DNA of 64,000 bases from Roseivirga sp. BDSF3-8 (GTDB lineage Bacteria; Bacteroidota; Bacteroidia; Cytophagales; Cyclobacteriaceae). Both the position numbers and the translations under genes were made by a program. Position 1 is the stretch's first letter. The number at the start of each line of letters is the position of its first letter. The notes below the pieces were generated by a model, which worked only from the letters and a program-made list of their open reading frames with translations, had not been told where the DNA came from and ran no database searches. Positions 1 to 8,662 of the stretch are shown piece by piece. The stretch spans positions 2,145,001-2,209,000 of the forward strand of contig NZ_JBGNFV010000001.1 in the NCBI RefSeq assembly GCF_041449215.1, written 5' to 3'.

Positions 1-2
1 TC

Positions 3-194
3 AGAGACTACGTCATAGGATCAGCCATAGGACTTATACCTGTTACAGCCATCATCGTTTGGTTAGGCCACCTGGCGGCATCAGGGCAGGAAGCGAGTAT
101 TACCACTGAACAGTGGGTCGGGTTTATGGCCGCAGTCCTGACATTTATTATCCTTGGGGTAATTTTGAAAAAGCGATTTAAGCAAATGGCATAA
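3..194 (+). CDS. TVP38/TMEM64 (VTT/DedA-like) membrane protein, C-terminal fragment
   Basis: The window opens inside this gene; only the last 63 residues are visible. They start RDYVIGSAIGLIP, a motif resembling the conserved 'G-x-x-x-G-x-x-P' stretch of VTT-domain (SNARE-associated/DedA-like) inner-membrane proteins. Two hydrophobic segments and a basic tail (KKRFKQMA) follow. TVP38/DedA proteins are linked in the literature to lipid-carrier transport and envelope homeostasis. The family call rests on a short fragment, so another polytopic membrane protein is possible. It converges on sodA, with a hairpin between them. Confidence 0.55.
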   Translation, partial: RDYVIGSAIGLIPVTAIIVWLGHLAASGQEASITTEQWVGFMAAVLTFIILGVILKKRFKQMA

Positions 195-199
195 AAAAA

Positions 200-223
200 G
201 AGGCTGTAAATTAATACAGCCTC
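200..223 (-). terminator. Rho-independent terminator of sodA
   Basis: A perfect 9-bp stem (gaggctgta / tacagcctc) has a 6-nt loop. On the minus strand it is followed by a run of seven T. It lies about 20 bp past the sodA stop codon. The plus-strand side has no T run, so it serves the minus strand. Confidence 0.85.
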
Positions 224-244
224 CTGAATCTATAAGTTAATGCC

Positions 245-859
245 TTAGCCTTTAGCGCTTGAGTAGCGTTTGTTAACCTCTTCCCAGTTTACTACCATAA
301 ACCAGTGATTGATGTATTCAGGGCGCTTATTCTGATACTTCAGGTAATAAGCATGTTCCCATACATCAAGTCCGAGAATAGGAGTGCCTCTTTCATCAGC
401 TACATCCATCAGGGGGTTGTCCTGGTTAGGAGTAGAGGTGATAAACAGTTCCCCTTTATCATCTACACAAAGCCAGGCCCAGCCAGACCCGAAGCGGGTA
501 GCTGCCGCATTGGCAAACTCTTCTTTAAATTTATCGAACGTACCCCATTTAGCCTTAATAGCCTCTGCCACATCACCTGAAGGCTCATGGTTGCCACTTG
601 CAGGGCTCATGATGCTCCAGAAAAGCGAGTGGTTGTAGTGGCCTCCGCCATTATTCCGTACCGCGCCACCATGCTTTCCCGCATTGCTGATGATTTCTTC
701 GATAGATTTACCAGCAAGGTCAGTGCCTTCGATAGCATTATTAAGTTTGCTTACGTAGCCGGCGTGGTGTTTTCCATGGTGAATTTCCATGGTTTGTGCG
801 TCAATATGAGGTTCAAGGCTATCTTTAGGATAGGGCAGGTCTGGAAGTTCAAATGCCAT
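245..859 (-). CDS. sodA: Superoxide dismutase, Fe/Mn family (Mn-type signature)
   Basis: Converts superoxide to O2 and H2O2. At 204 aa it has the family's usual length and no signal peptide, so it is cytoplasmic. Metal ligands are visible: His27 (in EIHHGKHH), His77 ([11 protein letters not shown]), Asp165 and His169 (DVWEHAYY). The GGGHYNH stretch and the Gln in TPNQDNPL match manganese or cambialistic enzymes rather than classical iron enzymes, which carry the active-site Gln elsewhere. Metal preference is therefore inferred as Mn. It is transcribed alone from a likely promoter box just upstream and ends in a strong terminator. Confidence 0.95.
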   Translation of the reverse strand: MAFELPDLPYPKDSLEPHIDAQTMEIHHGKHHAGYVSKLNNAIEGTDLAGKSIEEIISNAGKHGGAVRNNGGGHYNHSLFWSIMSPASGNHEPSGDVAEAIKAKWGTFDKFKEEFANAAATRFGSGWAWLCVDDKGELFITSTPNQDNPLMDVADERGTPILGLDVWEHAYYLKYQNKRPEYINHWFMVVNWEEVNKRYSSAKG

Positions 860-901
860 AGTAAAAAAAATTTATTTGGTTTGACAATTTAATGTGACGA
901 T

Positions 902-909
902 CAAATATA
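902..909 (-). promoter_or_regulatory. Putative sodA -7 promoter box (TAnnTTTG)
   Basis: Read on the minus strand this is TATATTTG, an exact match to the Bacteroidota -7 element. It lies 43 bp before the sodA ATG. No TTG is found at the usual -33 distance, so support is partial. Confidence 0.45.
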
Positions 910-910
910 G

Positions 911-1348
911 CTATTTTCTTAGCTGCCTGAAGAAATCGTCGATCAGGCTTTTACATTCATTGGCTAACACGCCATGATGAATTTCTGTCTTCGGATGAAG
1001 GACAGGATCATGTAATCTTTCGAAACCTCTCTGGATATCACTGGCCCCGTAAACCACTCGTTGGTATTGGGCCCAGTGACAGGCTCCGGCACACATAACA
1101 CATGGCTCAAGGGTCACGTATAGCGTGCACTCTTTGAGGTAACGCGAGTTGAGTGCGTGTGAGGCAGACGTAGTCGCAATCATTTCAGCATGCGCCGTAG
1201 CGTCATTTAGCCTCTCTGTCTGGTTATACGCTTTAGCGATAATCTTGTTCCGGCAAACTACTACGGCTCCTACCGGAATTTCCCCTTCTTCATAAGCGTA
1301 CCCCGCTTGCTTGAGGGCTTCGCGCATAAAATGCTCGTCTGTCAGCAA
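911..1348 (-). CDS. tadA: tRNA-specific adenosine deaminase
   Basis: Deaminates adenosine-34 to inosine in the anticodon of tRNA-Arg(ACG). The 145-aa protein carries the cytidine/deoxycytidylate deaminase zinc site: His53-Ala-Glu55 (TAHAEMIA) with the catalytic Glu, and Cys83/Cys86 in EPCVMCAGA. The N-terminal EGEIPVGAVVV block is typical of TadA, as is the length. It lies upstream of sodA on the same strand. A TadA-like guanine deaminase is a less likely alternative. Confidence 0.92.
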   Translation of the reverse strand: MLTDEHFMREALKQAGYAYEEGEIPVGAVVVCRNKIIAKAYNQTERLNDATAHAEMIATTSASHALNSRYLKECTLYVTLEPCVMCAGACHWAQYQRVVYGASDIQRGFERLHDPVLHPKTEIHHGVLANECKSLIDDFFRQLRK

Positions 1349-1383
1349 TGTATTATCTGTTAAACTGATTTTGTATACAGGAG

Positions 1384-1953
1384 TTATTTCTTCTTGTCCC
1401 TGATTTTGACTTTCTCCATAGAGGCTTCCACCCTATCTCCCCATATTTCAGCCTGAGATTCCGGGGCAATAAAAAAGAACATGAGTACCTGGTAGTCCCG
1501 GATAGTGTACATCAGGTATTGATACTTCTTAAGTACTGATTGCTGAGTGAGGGTGTTTTCTTCAGGATTCAGGGTGCCTACAAACTCTAATATGATATAG
1601 TCCCTGCCGTCACGATTGACGATGGTGTCCTTCATAAAGGTTACATCATCATATAGATTCTGCAGGTTAGATTTATAGATGTCTTTAAGCAAATCGAGGT
1701 CGCCCGCGGCCCATGGGGTGGGGGCTGTGTTTACACCCAGGTCCGCCTGCCTGTCCTGTGATGTATACAGGATAAGAGGAGGGTGAGATGAAACGTACTT
1801 TTGCCTGAGGTCTTCGGCAGTAGCGGGATTCATGCTTTCGGGCATATACAGGGTTATACGTTGATCTTCGACCTCTACGGGGGTGAATTTCTGTGCAAAC
1901 CCTGCCACACCTGTCAGGCAAAAAAGGTACGTAAGAGCAATTCGATATATCAT
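1384..1953 (-). CDS. Secreted hypothetical protein
   Basis: Not recognised. About 189 aa from the ATG at 1953, chosen because it begins a clear Sec signal peptide (MIYRIALTYLFCLTGVAGFAQ). The longer upstream reading adds 29 residues with no sensible N-terminus. The mature part is soluble and mixed alpha/beta, with phrases such as RDGRDYIILEFVGTLN, an aromatic stretch YQVLMFFFIAP and a basic C-terminus (KVKIRDKKK). It resembles small periplasmic proteins of unknown function found in Bacteroidota. It runs just upstream of tadA with a 35-bp gap, and diverges from aspS. Confidence 0.7.
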   Translation of the reverse strand: MIYRIALTYLFCLTGVAGFAQKFTPVEVEDQRITLYMPESMNPATAEDLRQKYVSSHPPLILYTSQDRQADLGVNTAPTPWAAGDLDLLKDIYKSNLQNLYDDVTFMKDTIVNRDGRDYIILEFVGTLNPEENTLTQQSVLKKYQYLMYTIRDYQVLMFFFIAPESQAEIWGDRVEASMEKVKIRDKKK

Positions 1954-2043
1954 TTTATTACTGTTGGCTATAGAACTCCTGGAAAAACAAAAATCCTGCC
2001 GGAGGCATTCCCGGTATTGTCTGCCTAATAAGAAAAACATTGC

Positions 2044-2051
2044 TACCTTTG
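2044..2051 (+). promoter_or_regulatory. Putative aspS -7 promoter box
   Basis: TACCTTTG exactly matches the Bacteroidota -7 consensus, 30 bp before the aspS ATG. The nearest upstream TTG is 24 bp away, longer than the usual 19-21, so only the -7 element is well supported. Confidence 0.5.
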
Positions 2052-2081
2052 AAAAGGTAAAATTATAAATTATTTCTAACC

Positions 2082-3848
2082 ATGCTCAGAACGCACAATT
2101 GCGGAGAATTGAGGCTTGCCGATGCCGGTAAGGAAGTCACCCTGGCGGGGTGGGTACAGAGGGTTCGTGACCGAGGAGGAATACTGTGGGTGGACCTGCG
2201 AGACCGCTACGGAATCACTCAGTTAATCCTGGAAGAAGGTACGGCCGATCCGGCCCTTATTGATACGGTAAGAGGCCTGGGAAGAGAATTTGTGGTAAAA
2301 GCCACAGGCAAGGTGAAAGAGCGGGAGGCAAAAAATGATAAGCTTCCCACAGGAGATATAGAAATTGATACCACAGCGGTAGAGGTCTTAAATAAGGCGA
2401 AAGTTCCCCCTTTCCTTATAGAAGAGGAAACAGATGGCGGTGAAGATCTCCGTATGAAATACCGTTACCTGGATCTGCGCAGAGGTCCGGTAAGGCGAAA
2501 TCTGGAGCTAAAGCATAAAATGGCTTTTGAAACCAGACAGTTTCTGAATGCACAGAGCTTTTTGGAAATAGAAACCCCTGTATTATTGAAATCCACTCCG
2601 GAGGGTGCCCGTGACTTTCTGGTGCCAAGCCGTATGAACCCGGGTGAGTTTTATGCACTGCCTCAAAGCCCTCAAACGTTCAAGCAATTGCTGATGGTGG
2701 CTGGGTATGACCGCTACTATCAGATTGTTAAGTGTTTTCGTGATGAGGATCTGAGGGCTGACCGCCAGCCTGAATTTACTCAGATTGACTGCGAAATGTC
2801 CTTCGTAGATAGGGAAGACGTACTGAATACTTTTGAAGGACTTGTACGGCACCTTTTCCGCACGGTTCTTGGCCAGGAAGTGGGAGAGTTCCCGCGTATG
2901 CCATACAGCGAGGCGATGTCAAAATATGGCATTGATAAGCCCGATATCCGGTTTGGGATGGAAATGTCCGAGCTTAACCGCGTGGCTCAAAATAAGGGCT
3001 TTAACGTATTTGATGAGGCTGAACTGGTAGTAGGAATTAATGCAGAAGGCTGTGCTGACTATACCAGAAAGCAGTTAGATGGGCTTACTAACTGGGTAAA
3101 GCGCCCTCAGATAGGGGCCAAAGGCTTGGTTTATGTAAAATGTAATGAGGATGGAAGCTATAAGTCTTCTGTGGATAAATTCTTTGGCCAGGAAGACCTG
3201 AAGCAATGGGCTGATGAACTTCACGCCAAGCCGGGTGACCTGCTGCTGGTACTGAGTGGTGAAAAAGACAAGACGCGCAAGCAAATGGGCGAGCTACGCC
3301 TGAAGATGGGTACAGAGCTCGGGCTGCGCGACCCTAAGGTATTCAAGCCGCTGTGGGTAGTGGATTTCCCTCTGCTGGAGTACGATGAGGAAAGTGGCCG
3401 TTACCACGCTATGCACCACCCCTTTACCTCACCCTATAAAGAAGACCTGGATAAGCTTACTGATGCCCCTGGAGAAGTACGGGCAAATGCTTACGACATG
3501 GTGCTAAATGGTGTGGAAGTAGGCGGCGGGTCTATTCGTATCCATGACCGTGCTATGCAACAGCTTATGTTCAAGCACCTGGGCTTTAGTGATGAAGAGG
3601 CTAAGGAGCAGTTTGGTTTCCTTATGGATGCTTTCGAATACGGAGCTCCGCCTCACGGGGGGATTGCCTTCGGCCTGGACAGGCTTTGTGCCGTATTCTC
3701 AGGGGTGGAGAGTATCAGGGATTTCATTCCTTTCCCTAAAAATACTTCCGGCCGTGACGTCATGCTGGATTCTCCTTCTAAGATAGAACCTGAGCAACTT
3801 ACGGATCTTCATATCAAAGTAGACATCCGCAAAGAGGATAAATCATAA
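2082..3848 (+). CDS. aspS: Aspartyl-tRNA synthetase, bacterial type
   Basis: Charges tRNA-Asp with aspartate. The 588-aa protein has the bacterial architecture. An N-terminal OB-fold anticodon-binding domain ([20 protein letters not shown]) comes first, followed by the class II catalytic core. Motif 2 reads [18 protein letters not shown] and motif 3 includes GLDR (near residue 545). The roughly 120-residue GAD insertion that distinguishes bacterial AspRS from archaeal forms lies between them. The Pro in PPFLIEEE and the HHPFTSP segment are also typical. It is single, with a -7 box upstream and a strong terminator after it. Confidence 0.97.
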   Translation: MLRTHNCGELRLADAGKEVTLAGWVQRVRDRGGILWVDLRDRYGITQLILEEGTADPALIDTVRGLGREFVVKATGKVKEREAKNDKLPTGDIEIDTTAVEVLNKAKVPPFLIEEETDGGEDLRMKYRYLDLRRGPVRRNLELKHKMAFETRQFLNAQSFLEIETPVLLKSTPEGARDFLVPSRMNPGEFYALPQSPQTFKQLLMVAGYDRYYQIVKCFRDEDLRADRQPEFTQIDCEMSFVDREDVLNTFEGLVRHLFRTVLGQEVGEFPRMPYSEAMSKYGIDKPDIRFGMEMSELNRVAQNKGFNVFDEAELVVGINAEGCADYTRKQLDGLTNWVKRPQIGAKGLVYVKCNEDGSYKSSVDKFFGQEDLKQWADELHAKPGDLLLVLSGEKDKTRKQMGELRLKMGTELGLRDPKVFKPLWVVDFPLLEYDEESGRYHAMHHPFTSPYKEDLDKLTDAPGEVRANAYDMVLNGVEVGGGSIRIHDRAMQQLMFKHLGFSDEEAKEQFGFLMDAFEYGAPPHGGIAFGLDRLCAVFSGVESIRDFIPFPKNTSGRDVMLDSPSKIEPEQLTDLHIKVDIRKEDKS

Positions 3849-3874
3849 AATATACGTACCTGGCGTACAAACAG

Positions 3875-3905
3875 AAAAGGCTGCCGGAATTACCGGCAGC
3901 CTTTT
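3875..3905 (+). terminator. Terminator after aspS, probably bidirectional
   Basis: A 13-bp perfect stem (aaaaggctgccgg / ccggcagcctttt) has a 5-nt loop and ends in T on both strands. It ends aspS on the plus strand and could also stop transcription arriving from glyS on the minus strand. Confidence 0.9.
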
Positions 3906-3973
3906 TCATTTCCTAAAAAAAACAGCTAGCCAAAAAGCATACTGCTTTCTACTTCATTGATCATAGGGGTTGA

Positions 3974-5452
3974 TTATAAGCTTTCCAGTATATTTCTTAT
4001 GCTGGTGGCTTCTGCCAGCCTGTTATGTAATTCGTTAATATGGACCCGCTCCTGTTCAGTTGTGTCCCGGTGACGAATGGTTACCGTATCATCCTCCAGC
4101 GTATCATAGTCAACTGCGATACAGAACGGTGTACCTATCAGGTCCTGGCGTGTGTAGCGCTTCCCGATACTTTGCTGCTCCTCATAAATGATGTTGAAGT
4201 CATATTTGAGCTTATCAAATATTTCTCTGGCCTTATCAGGCAGGCCATCCTTTTTGGTCAGGGGAAGAATGGCTGCTTTTACTGGCGCAAGAGCCGGATG
4301 AAATTTGAGATAAGTACGCATTTTTTTCTTATCTCCTTCGCCTACTTCCTCTTCGGTGTAGGCATTACACAGGAGCATGAGGAAGGTCCGGTCTGCACCT
4401 ATCGAAGTTTCTACCACATAAGGGGTGTAGTTCTTATTTATCTCGGGGTCGAAATACTGTATCTTCTTTCTGCTAACCTCCTGGTGGTTACCAAGGTCAA
4501 AGTCTGTACGGCTATGAATTCCTTCTACCTCTTTGAAACCAAAGGGAAATTCAAATTCTATATCCAGGGCTGCGTTGGCATAGTGAGCCAGCTTTTCGTG
4601 GTCATGCAGGCGTAGCTTTTCCTCAGGGATACCAAGGGCCTTGTGCCAGCGAAGCCGTGCATCCCGCCAGTGTTCGTACCATTTCATTTCTTCACCGGGG
4701 CGAACAAAGTACTGCATTTCCATTTGCTCAAACTCCCTCATACGGAAGATAAACTGCCGGGCCACGATCTCATTTCTAAAGGCTTTGCCAATCTGGGCAA
4801 TACCGAAGGGTACTTTCATCCGGGCCGTTTTCTGCACATTCAGGAAGTTTACAAAAATACCCTGGGCTGTTTCCGGACGCAGGTAGATAGTGTCAGCGTC
4901 TTCTGCCACAGAGCCCACCTTTGTAGAGAACATGAGGTTAAACTGACGTACCTCTGTCCACTCAGCCGTACCGGATACGGGACACACGATATTTTCACGG
5001 ACGATGAGTTCACGCACGCCTTCAAGGTCCTCGGCTTCAAGAAGCCTGGCAAGCTCCTCTACGAGGGCTTTCCCCTTTTCGGCCTCTCCGTTTTTCTCAT
5101 ATTCAGCGGCTTTGTCTTCCACAAGCACATCCGCGCGGTAACGCTTCTTACTATCCTTATTGTCGATCATAGGATCGTTGAAGCTATCAATATGGCCGGA
5201 GGCCTTCCAGGTATGGGGGTGCATAAATATGGCAGAGTCCAGCCCCACTACCTCCTGGTTAAGGCGAGTCATACTCTGCCACCAGAGGTCTTTCAGGTTT
5301 TTCTTGAGTTCTGCTCCGTAGGGGCCATAGTCATAGACGGCCTGTAGCCCGTCATATATCTCACTACTCTGGTATACGAAGCCATACTCTTTCGCATGGG
5401 ATATTATATTTCGGAAAAGGACATTTTCCTGCTGTTCTTCTTGCTTTGCCAT
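3974..5452 (-). CDS. glyS: Glycyl-tRNA synthetase, single-chain alpha2 (eukaryote/archaea-like) type
   Basis: Charges tRNA-Gly. The protein is 492 aa from the ATG at 5452 (MAKQEEQQENV). The reading upstream of that ATG adds a hydrophobic leader that does not belong to the family. Class II motifs are visible. YGFVYQSSEIYDGLQAVYDYGP is the GlyRS N-terminus, RPETAQGIFVNF precedes motif 2, FRNEI (motif 2) follows, and GADRTFL is motif 3. The C-terminal anticodon-binding domain starts near residue 380 (PVKAAILPL). Bacteroidota use this one-subunit form instead of GlyQ/GlyS. Confidence 0.96.
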   Translation of the reverse strand: MAKQEEQQENVLFRNIISHAKEYGFVYQSSEIYDGLQAVYDYGPYGAELKKNLKDLWWQSMTRLNQEVVGLDSAIFMHPHTWKASGHIDSFNDPMIDNKDSKKRYRADVLVEDKAAEYEKNGEAEKGKALVEELARLLEAEDLEGVRELIVRENIVCPVSGTAEWTEVRQFNLMFSTKVGSVAEDADTIYLRPETAQGIFVNFLNVQKTARMKVPFGIAQIGKAFRNEIVARQFIFRMREFEQMEMQYFVRPGEEMKWYEHWRDARLRWHKALGIPEEKLRLHDHEKLAHYANAALDIEFEFPFGFKEVEGIHSRTDFDLGNHQEVSRKKIQYFDPEINKNYTPYVVETSIGADRTFLMLLCNAYTEEEVGEGDKKKMRTYLKFHPALAPVKAAILPLTKKDGLPDKAREIFDKLKYDFNIIYEEQQSIGKRYTRQDLIGTPFCIAVDYDTLEDDTVTIRHRDTTEQERVHINELHNRLAEATSIRNILESL

Positions 5453-5460
5453 AATGGCGG

Positions 5461-5468
5461 CAAATATA
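5461..5468 (-). promoter_or_regulatory. Putative glyS -7 box very close to the start codon
   Basis: Minus-strand TATATTTG matches the -7 consensus exactly but ends only 8 bp before the glyS ATG. If it is used, the mRNA would be leaderless or nearly so. No TTG is seen at -33. Confidence 0.35.
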
Positions 5469-5687
5469 AAGAAAAAGGGGCAGGCTGAACAGATTAATGT
5501 GGGTATCAAATGAAATTTGCCCGTTCTGCCAGGTATTAGTTGATAAATTCTTGAAAACCTTCCTCTGCCATATGTATTTTTCCTATATTTTTAAGAGATA
5601 GTGACCTTTTACCAGGCGGAGAATGAGCCAGCTATTTCATAGATCTCCTGAGCGCTATACCGTAAATAACATGACCCTTTGTAAGAA

Positions 5688-6530
5688 ATGTACCGAAAGC
5701 TAGCTGTAGCCATTGCGTTTTCTCCAAGAGTACAGGCCCTGCTGGCAGAAGCCGCGAGGTTACGGGCCCTATTCGATGCTGATTTACTGCTTATTCACAT
5801 CGGTGACAGGTCTGCGGATGAGGAAAAGCTATTGGAGTCGCTTTGGAAAAAGGCTCAGATTCCGGAAGACCGGCTACAGGTAATTTGGGAGCAGGGTGAC
5901 CCGGCAAGAAAGATCCTGAGTATTTGCCAGAAGCAACAGGTAGACTTATTGGTAGCCGGTGCGCTCCGTAAAGAGAATTTTGTAAAATACTACCTGGGCT
6001 CCATCGCCCGCCGAATCCTTCGCCGGTCGGAATGCTCGGTACTAATGCTTATACAGCCCTCACAGAAGCCGAAAAACTTCCGTAGGGTAGTGATAAATGG
6101 TGAGGGAAGTCCATATAGCCGGGAGGCCATAAAGGTAGGCTGTGAGCTGGGAAAATTAGATAACTCCCGCCAGTTGCATATCATTCGGGCTATCAAGATG
6201 TATGGACTGGCGATGGCGATGGCGGCGGAGGCTTCTGAAGAAGAGTATAGCGAAACAAAAAAAGGAATGGTTCAGGACGAAATAAAGAAGGTAGATGAAA
6301 TACTTAAGGGAATAGATACAGAAGACTTGAAAATAAATGTGAAGGTGACGGCAGGTAAGTCAGGGTATGAGTTGGCAAAGTTTGCTCTGAAGGCGGATGC
6401 TGACTTGCTTATTGCCGGGGCACCTGCCAACAGACTGGGGCTCATGGACCGCGTGTTTCCTCATGATCTCGAATATGTTTTTGCTGATATGCCATGCAAC
6501 GTATTGATTATTAATAAACCAAGACGATAA
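5688..6530 (+). CDS. Tandem-domain universal stress protein
   Basis: A cytoplasmic UspA-family protein of 280 aa with two Usp domains. Domain 1 spans about residues 1-140: MYRKLAVAIAFSP start, then LLVAGALRKE and a GSIARRILRRSECSVL phosphate-loop-like region. Domain 2 spans about 145-280 and ends ADMPCNVLIINKPRR. The second domain has a degenerate G-2x-G-9x-G(S/T) nucleotide motif (AGAPANRLGLMD), so ATP binding there is uncertain. Its stop codon directly abuts the ATG of the antiporter gene, which implies one operon. A role in ion or stress homeostasis is inferred from that coupling. Confidence 0.88.
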   Translation: MYRKLAVAIAFSPRVQALLAEAARLRALFDADLLLIHIGDRSADEEKLLESLWKKAQIPEDRLQVIWEQGDPARKILSICQKQQVDLLVAGALRKENFVKYYLGSIARRILRRSECSVLMLIQPSQKPKNFRRVVINGEGSPYSREAIKVGCELGKLDNSRQLHIIRAIKMYGLAMAMAAEASEEEYSETKKGMVQDEIKKVDEILKGIDTEDLKINVKVTAGKSGYELAKFALKADADLLIAGAPANRLGLMDRVFPHDLEYVFADMPCNVLIINKPRR

Positions 6531-7838
6531 ATGGAGAAACTCACTCATAGCGAGGTTATTAACCTAATGTTGCAACTGGCCGTTATGCTGGCGGCCGGTC
6601 GTTTTCTGGCTGAAGTATCCAGAAAGCTTAAGCAACCTGCTGTGGTGGGTGAGATAATGGCCGGTATTCTGTTAGGTCCAACTTTGCTGGGCAGCGTTTT
6701 TCCGGAAACTTTTCAGGTGCTGTTTCCCATTACCGGTGCCTCTGCACAGGTACTTGATGGGTTTATTCAGGTAGCTGTTGTTCTCCTGCTATTTATCGCA
6801 GGCCTGGAGGTGGACCTGCAAATTGTGTGGCAGCAGGGTAAACAGGCCCTGTATACAAGCTTTTTTGCCCTGGTAATTCCTTTTATCATCGGCTTTGCGG
6901 TTACCTATGCCTTTCCTTCCTTCTTTTTACTGGATAACGAGAGTAACCGTATAGTCTTCAGCCTTTTCATCGGTACTACCATTGCCATTACGGCCCTCCC
7001 TGTTATTGCCCGTATACTCATGGATCTTGATGTCTTCAAGTCGAATATGGGCATGCTAATCATAGCCTCGGCTATGATAATAGACCTGTTGGGCTGGCTG
7101 ATATTCTCGGTGATTTTGAGCCTTATGGGCGGTCCCGGACAGGAGAAAATGGGGCTCGGGCAAACGATCGGACTTACAGTAGGTTTCACTATTGGCATGC
7201 TTACACTTGGTAAGTGGCTTATTAATAGATCACTACCCTGGATTAATAGCCGGCTGGCCTGGCCTGGCGGCTTGTTAAGTTTGTCGCTTGCTTTGTGCTT
7301 TGTGGCGGCCGCATTCACTGAGTTTATCGGCATACATGCTATTTTTGGCGCATTTATCATAGGGGTTGCGCTAGGAGACTCAGAGCACCTTACAGAGCGG
7401 GCCAAGGAAATCGTACATCACTTCATCAATAACATTTTTGCGCCACTGTTCTTTGTGTCGCTTGGCTTACATGTCAATTTTGTCGAAAGCTTTAATTTGC
7501 CACTGATCCTGGTGTTTCTTGTTCTGGCATTTATAGGGAAGGTGAGCGGAGCCTTTACCGGAGCGCGTATAGGAGGCTTAGGTAAGCATCAGTCCTGGGC
7601 GGTAGGCTTTGGGATGAACACCCACGGGGCTCTTGAGGTTATCCTGGGAGCCATCGCTCTTAATGCGGGCCTAATCTCGGAAGAGATATTTGTAGCTATC
7701 CTCGTGATGGTGGTAGTCACCATTATTGTATCAGGGCCCCTTATGCGTTACAGCCTTAGACAGATAGACAATGAGCAACTCAAAAAAGCCTCAGAAACCG
7801 TATCGGTTATTCCCGAACCGGAAATTAAAAACACTTAA
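6531..7838 (+). CDS. Cation:proton antiporter, CPA2 (KefB/NapA-like) family
   Basis: An inner-membrane exchanger of Na+ or K+ for H+. The 435-aa protein is almost entirely hydrophobic, with about 12 helices and little C-terminal extension, so there is no TrkA-N regulatory domain. The VVGEIMAGILLGPTLLG and LFIAGLEVDL motifs are characteristic of the family, as is FGAFIIGVALGDSEHL. Unwound-helix residues appear in TTIAITALPVIARIL. It starts immediately after the uspA stop codon, and its end overlaps the next reading frame by 68 bp. Ion specificity cannot be read from the sequence. Confidence 0.92.
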   Translation: MEKLTHSEVINLMLQLAVMLAAGRFLAEVSRKLKQPAVVGEIMAGILLGPTLLGSVFPETFQVLFPITGASAQVLDGFIQVAVVLLLFIAGLEVDLQIVWQQGKQALYTSFFALVIPFIIGFAVTYAFPSFFLLDNESNRIVFSLFIGTTIAITALPVIARILMDLDVFKSNMGMLIIASAMIIDLLGWLIFSVILSLMGGPGQEKMGLGQTIGLTVGFTIGMLTLGKWLINRSLPWINSRLAWPGGLLSLSLALCFVAAAFTEFIGIHAIFGAFIIGVALGDSEHLTERAKEIVHHFINNIFAPLFFVSLGLHVNFVESFNLPLILVFLVLAFIGKVSGAFTGARIGGLGKHQSWAVGFGMNTHGALEVILGAIALNAGLISEEIFVAILVMVVVTIIVSGPLMRYSLRQIDNEQLKKASETVSVIPEPEIKNT

Positions 7839-8607
7839 AAGCGGCCTCTCCGTTAAAGGCTTAATCGCTGCAGCCATTATGCTGCTCGTATTTAGCTGTA
7901 GTTCCGCCAACCCGGAGGGAAACAACACAGTGGCACCAGGTCACGGTCAGTTCACTCAGTTATTACGTGAGTATGTAGATGGGGAGGGGTTAGTGAACTA
8001 TCAGGGCTTGTTGTCTGATAGCATCAGGCTTAATGACTACCTCCTGCAACTGGAATCCGCACCACCCTCTCCGGACTGGTCGCGGGAAGAAAAGCTGGCT
8101 TATTGGCTTAATGCGTATAATGCCTATACTCTGCAGTTGATACTTAGAAATTATCCTGTGAAGAGTATCAAGGACATCACTAAGGGGCCAAATATTCCCT
8201 ATATCAACTCTCCCTGGGATATTAAATTCATTAGGATAGGTAGCGAAGAGCTAGACCTGAATAATATCGAACATGGGATCATCCGGAAGGAGTTTGATGA
8301 GCCACGCATTCATTTTGCATTGGTTTGTGCAGCCATGTCCTGCCCGCCTTTAAGAAGAGAAGCTTATACAGCAGATGAACTGGAGGAGCAACTGCAAGAT
8401 CAGGCACAGGTATTTTTATCTAATGATAGCAAAAACAGGCTGGAAGGAGGGACCCTTTACATATCAAAGATTTTTGACTGGTACAAAAAGGACTTTAAGC
8501 CGGAGGGTGTCGCCGGATACATCCATCAGGTGATGCCTGAAGAGGCAGATGAAGATGCAGAGGTGGCGTATCTGGACTACAACTGGTCTTTGAATGAGCA
8601 GAAATAA
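7771..8607 (+). CDS. DUF547 lipoprotein
   Basis: A likely envelope lipoprotein with a DUF547 domain, whose function is unknown. Signature blocks include YWLNAYNAYTLQLIL, INSPWDIKFIRIGSEELDL, IEHGIIRKEF, RIHFALVCAAMSCPPL and ISKIFDWYKKDF, a cysteine-protease-like fold by family knowledge. The hydrophobic segment GLIAAAIMLLVFSCSS contains a lipobox (VFSC). The start at 7771 overlaps the antiporter by 68 bp but gives a basic n-region (KKPQKPYR...KTLKSG). The only later ATG (7879) would leave no n-region. The start is therefore uncertain. Third gene of the uspA operon. Confidence 0.82.
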   Translation: MSNSKKPQKPYRLFPNRKLKTLKSGLSVKGLIAAAIMLLVFSCSSANPEGNNTVAPGHGQFTQLLREYVDGEGLVNYQGLLSDSIRLNDYLLQLESAPPSPDWSREEKLAYWLNAYNAYTLQLILRNYPVKSIKDITKGPNIPYINSPWDIKFIRIGSEELDLNNIEHGIIRKEFDEPRIHFALVCAAMSCPPLRREAYTADELEEQLQDQAQVFLSNDSKNRLEGGTLYISKIFDWYKKDFKPEGVAGYIHQVMPEEADEDAEVAYLDYNWSLNEQK

Positions 8608-8610
8608 AAA

Positions 8611-8639
8611 CTGCCTGTTGCGGGCAGGCATACAGGCAG
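8611..8639 (-). terminator. Terminator of mscS
   Basis: A 7-bp stem (ctgcctg / caggcag) has a 15-nt loop that can itself pair in part. On the minus strand it is followed by five T. It lies just past the mscS stop codon and between convergent genes. Confidence 0.7.
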
Positions 8640-8662
8640 CTTGAATGTTTTTAAGAGAAGAA

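Noticed and set aside
4040-5347. Long plus-strand frames (191 and 234 codons) opposite glyS
   Set aside because: They lie wholly inside the conserved glyS gene on the other strand and have no family motifs; they are shadows.
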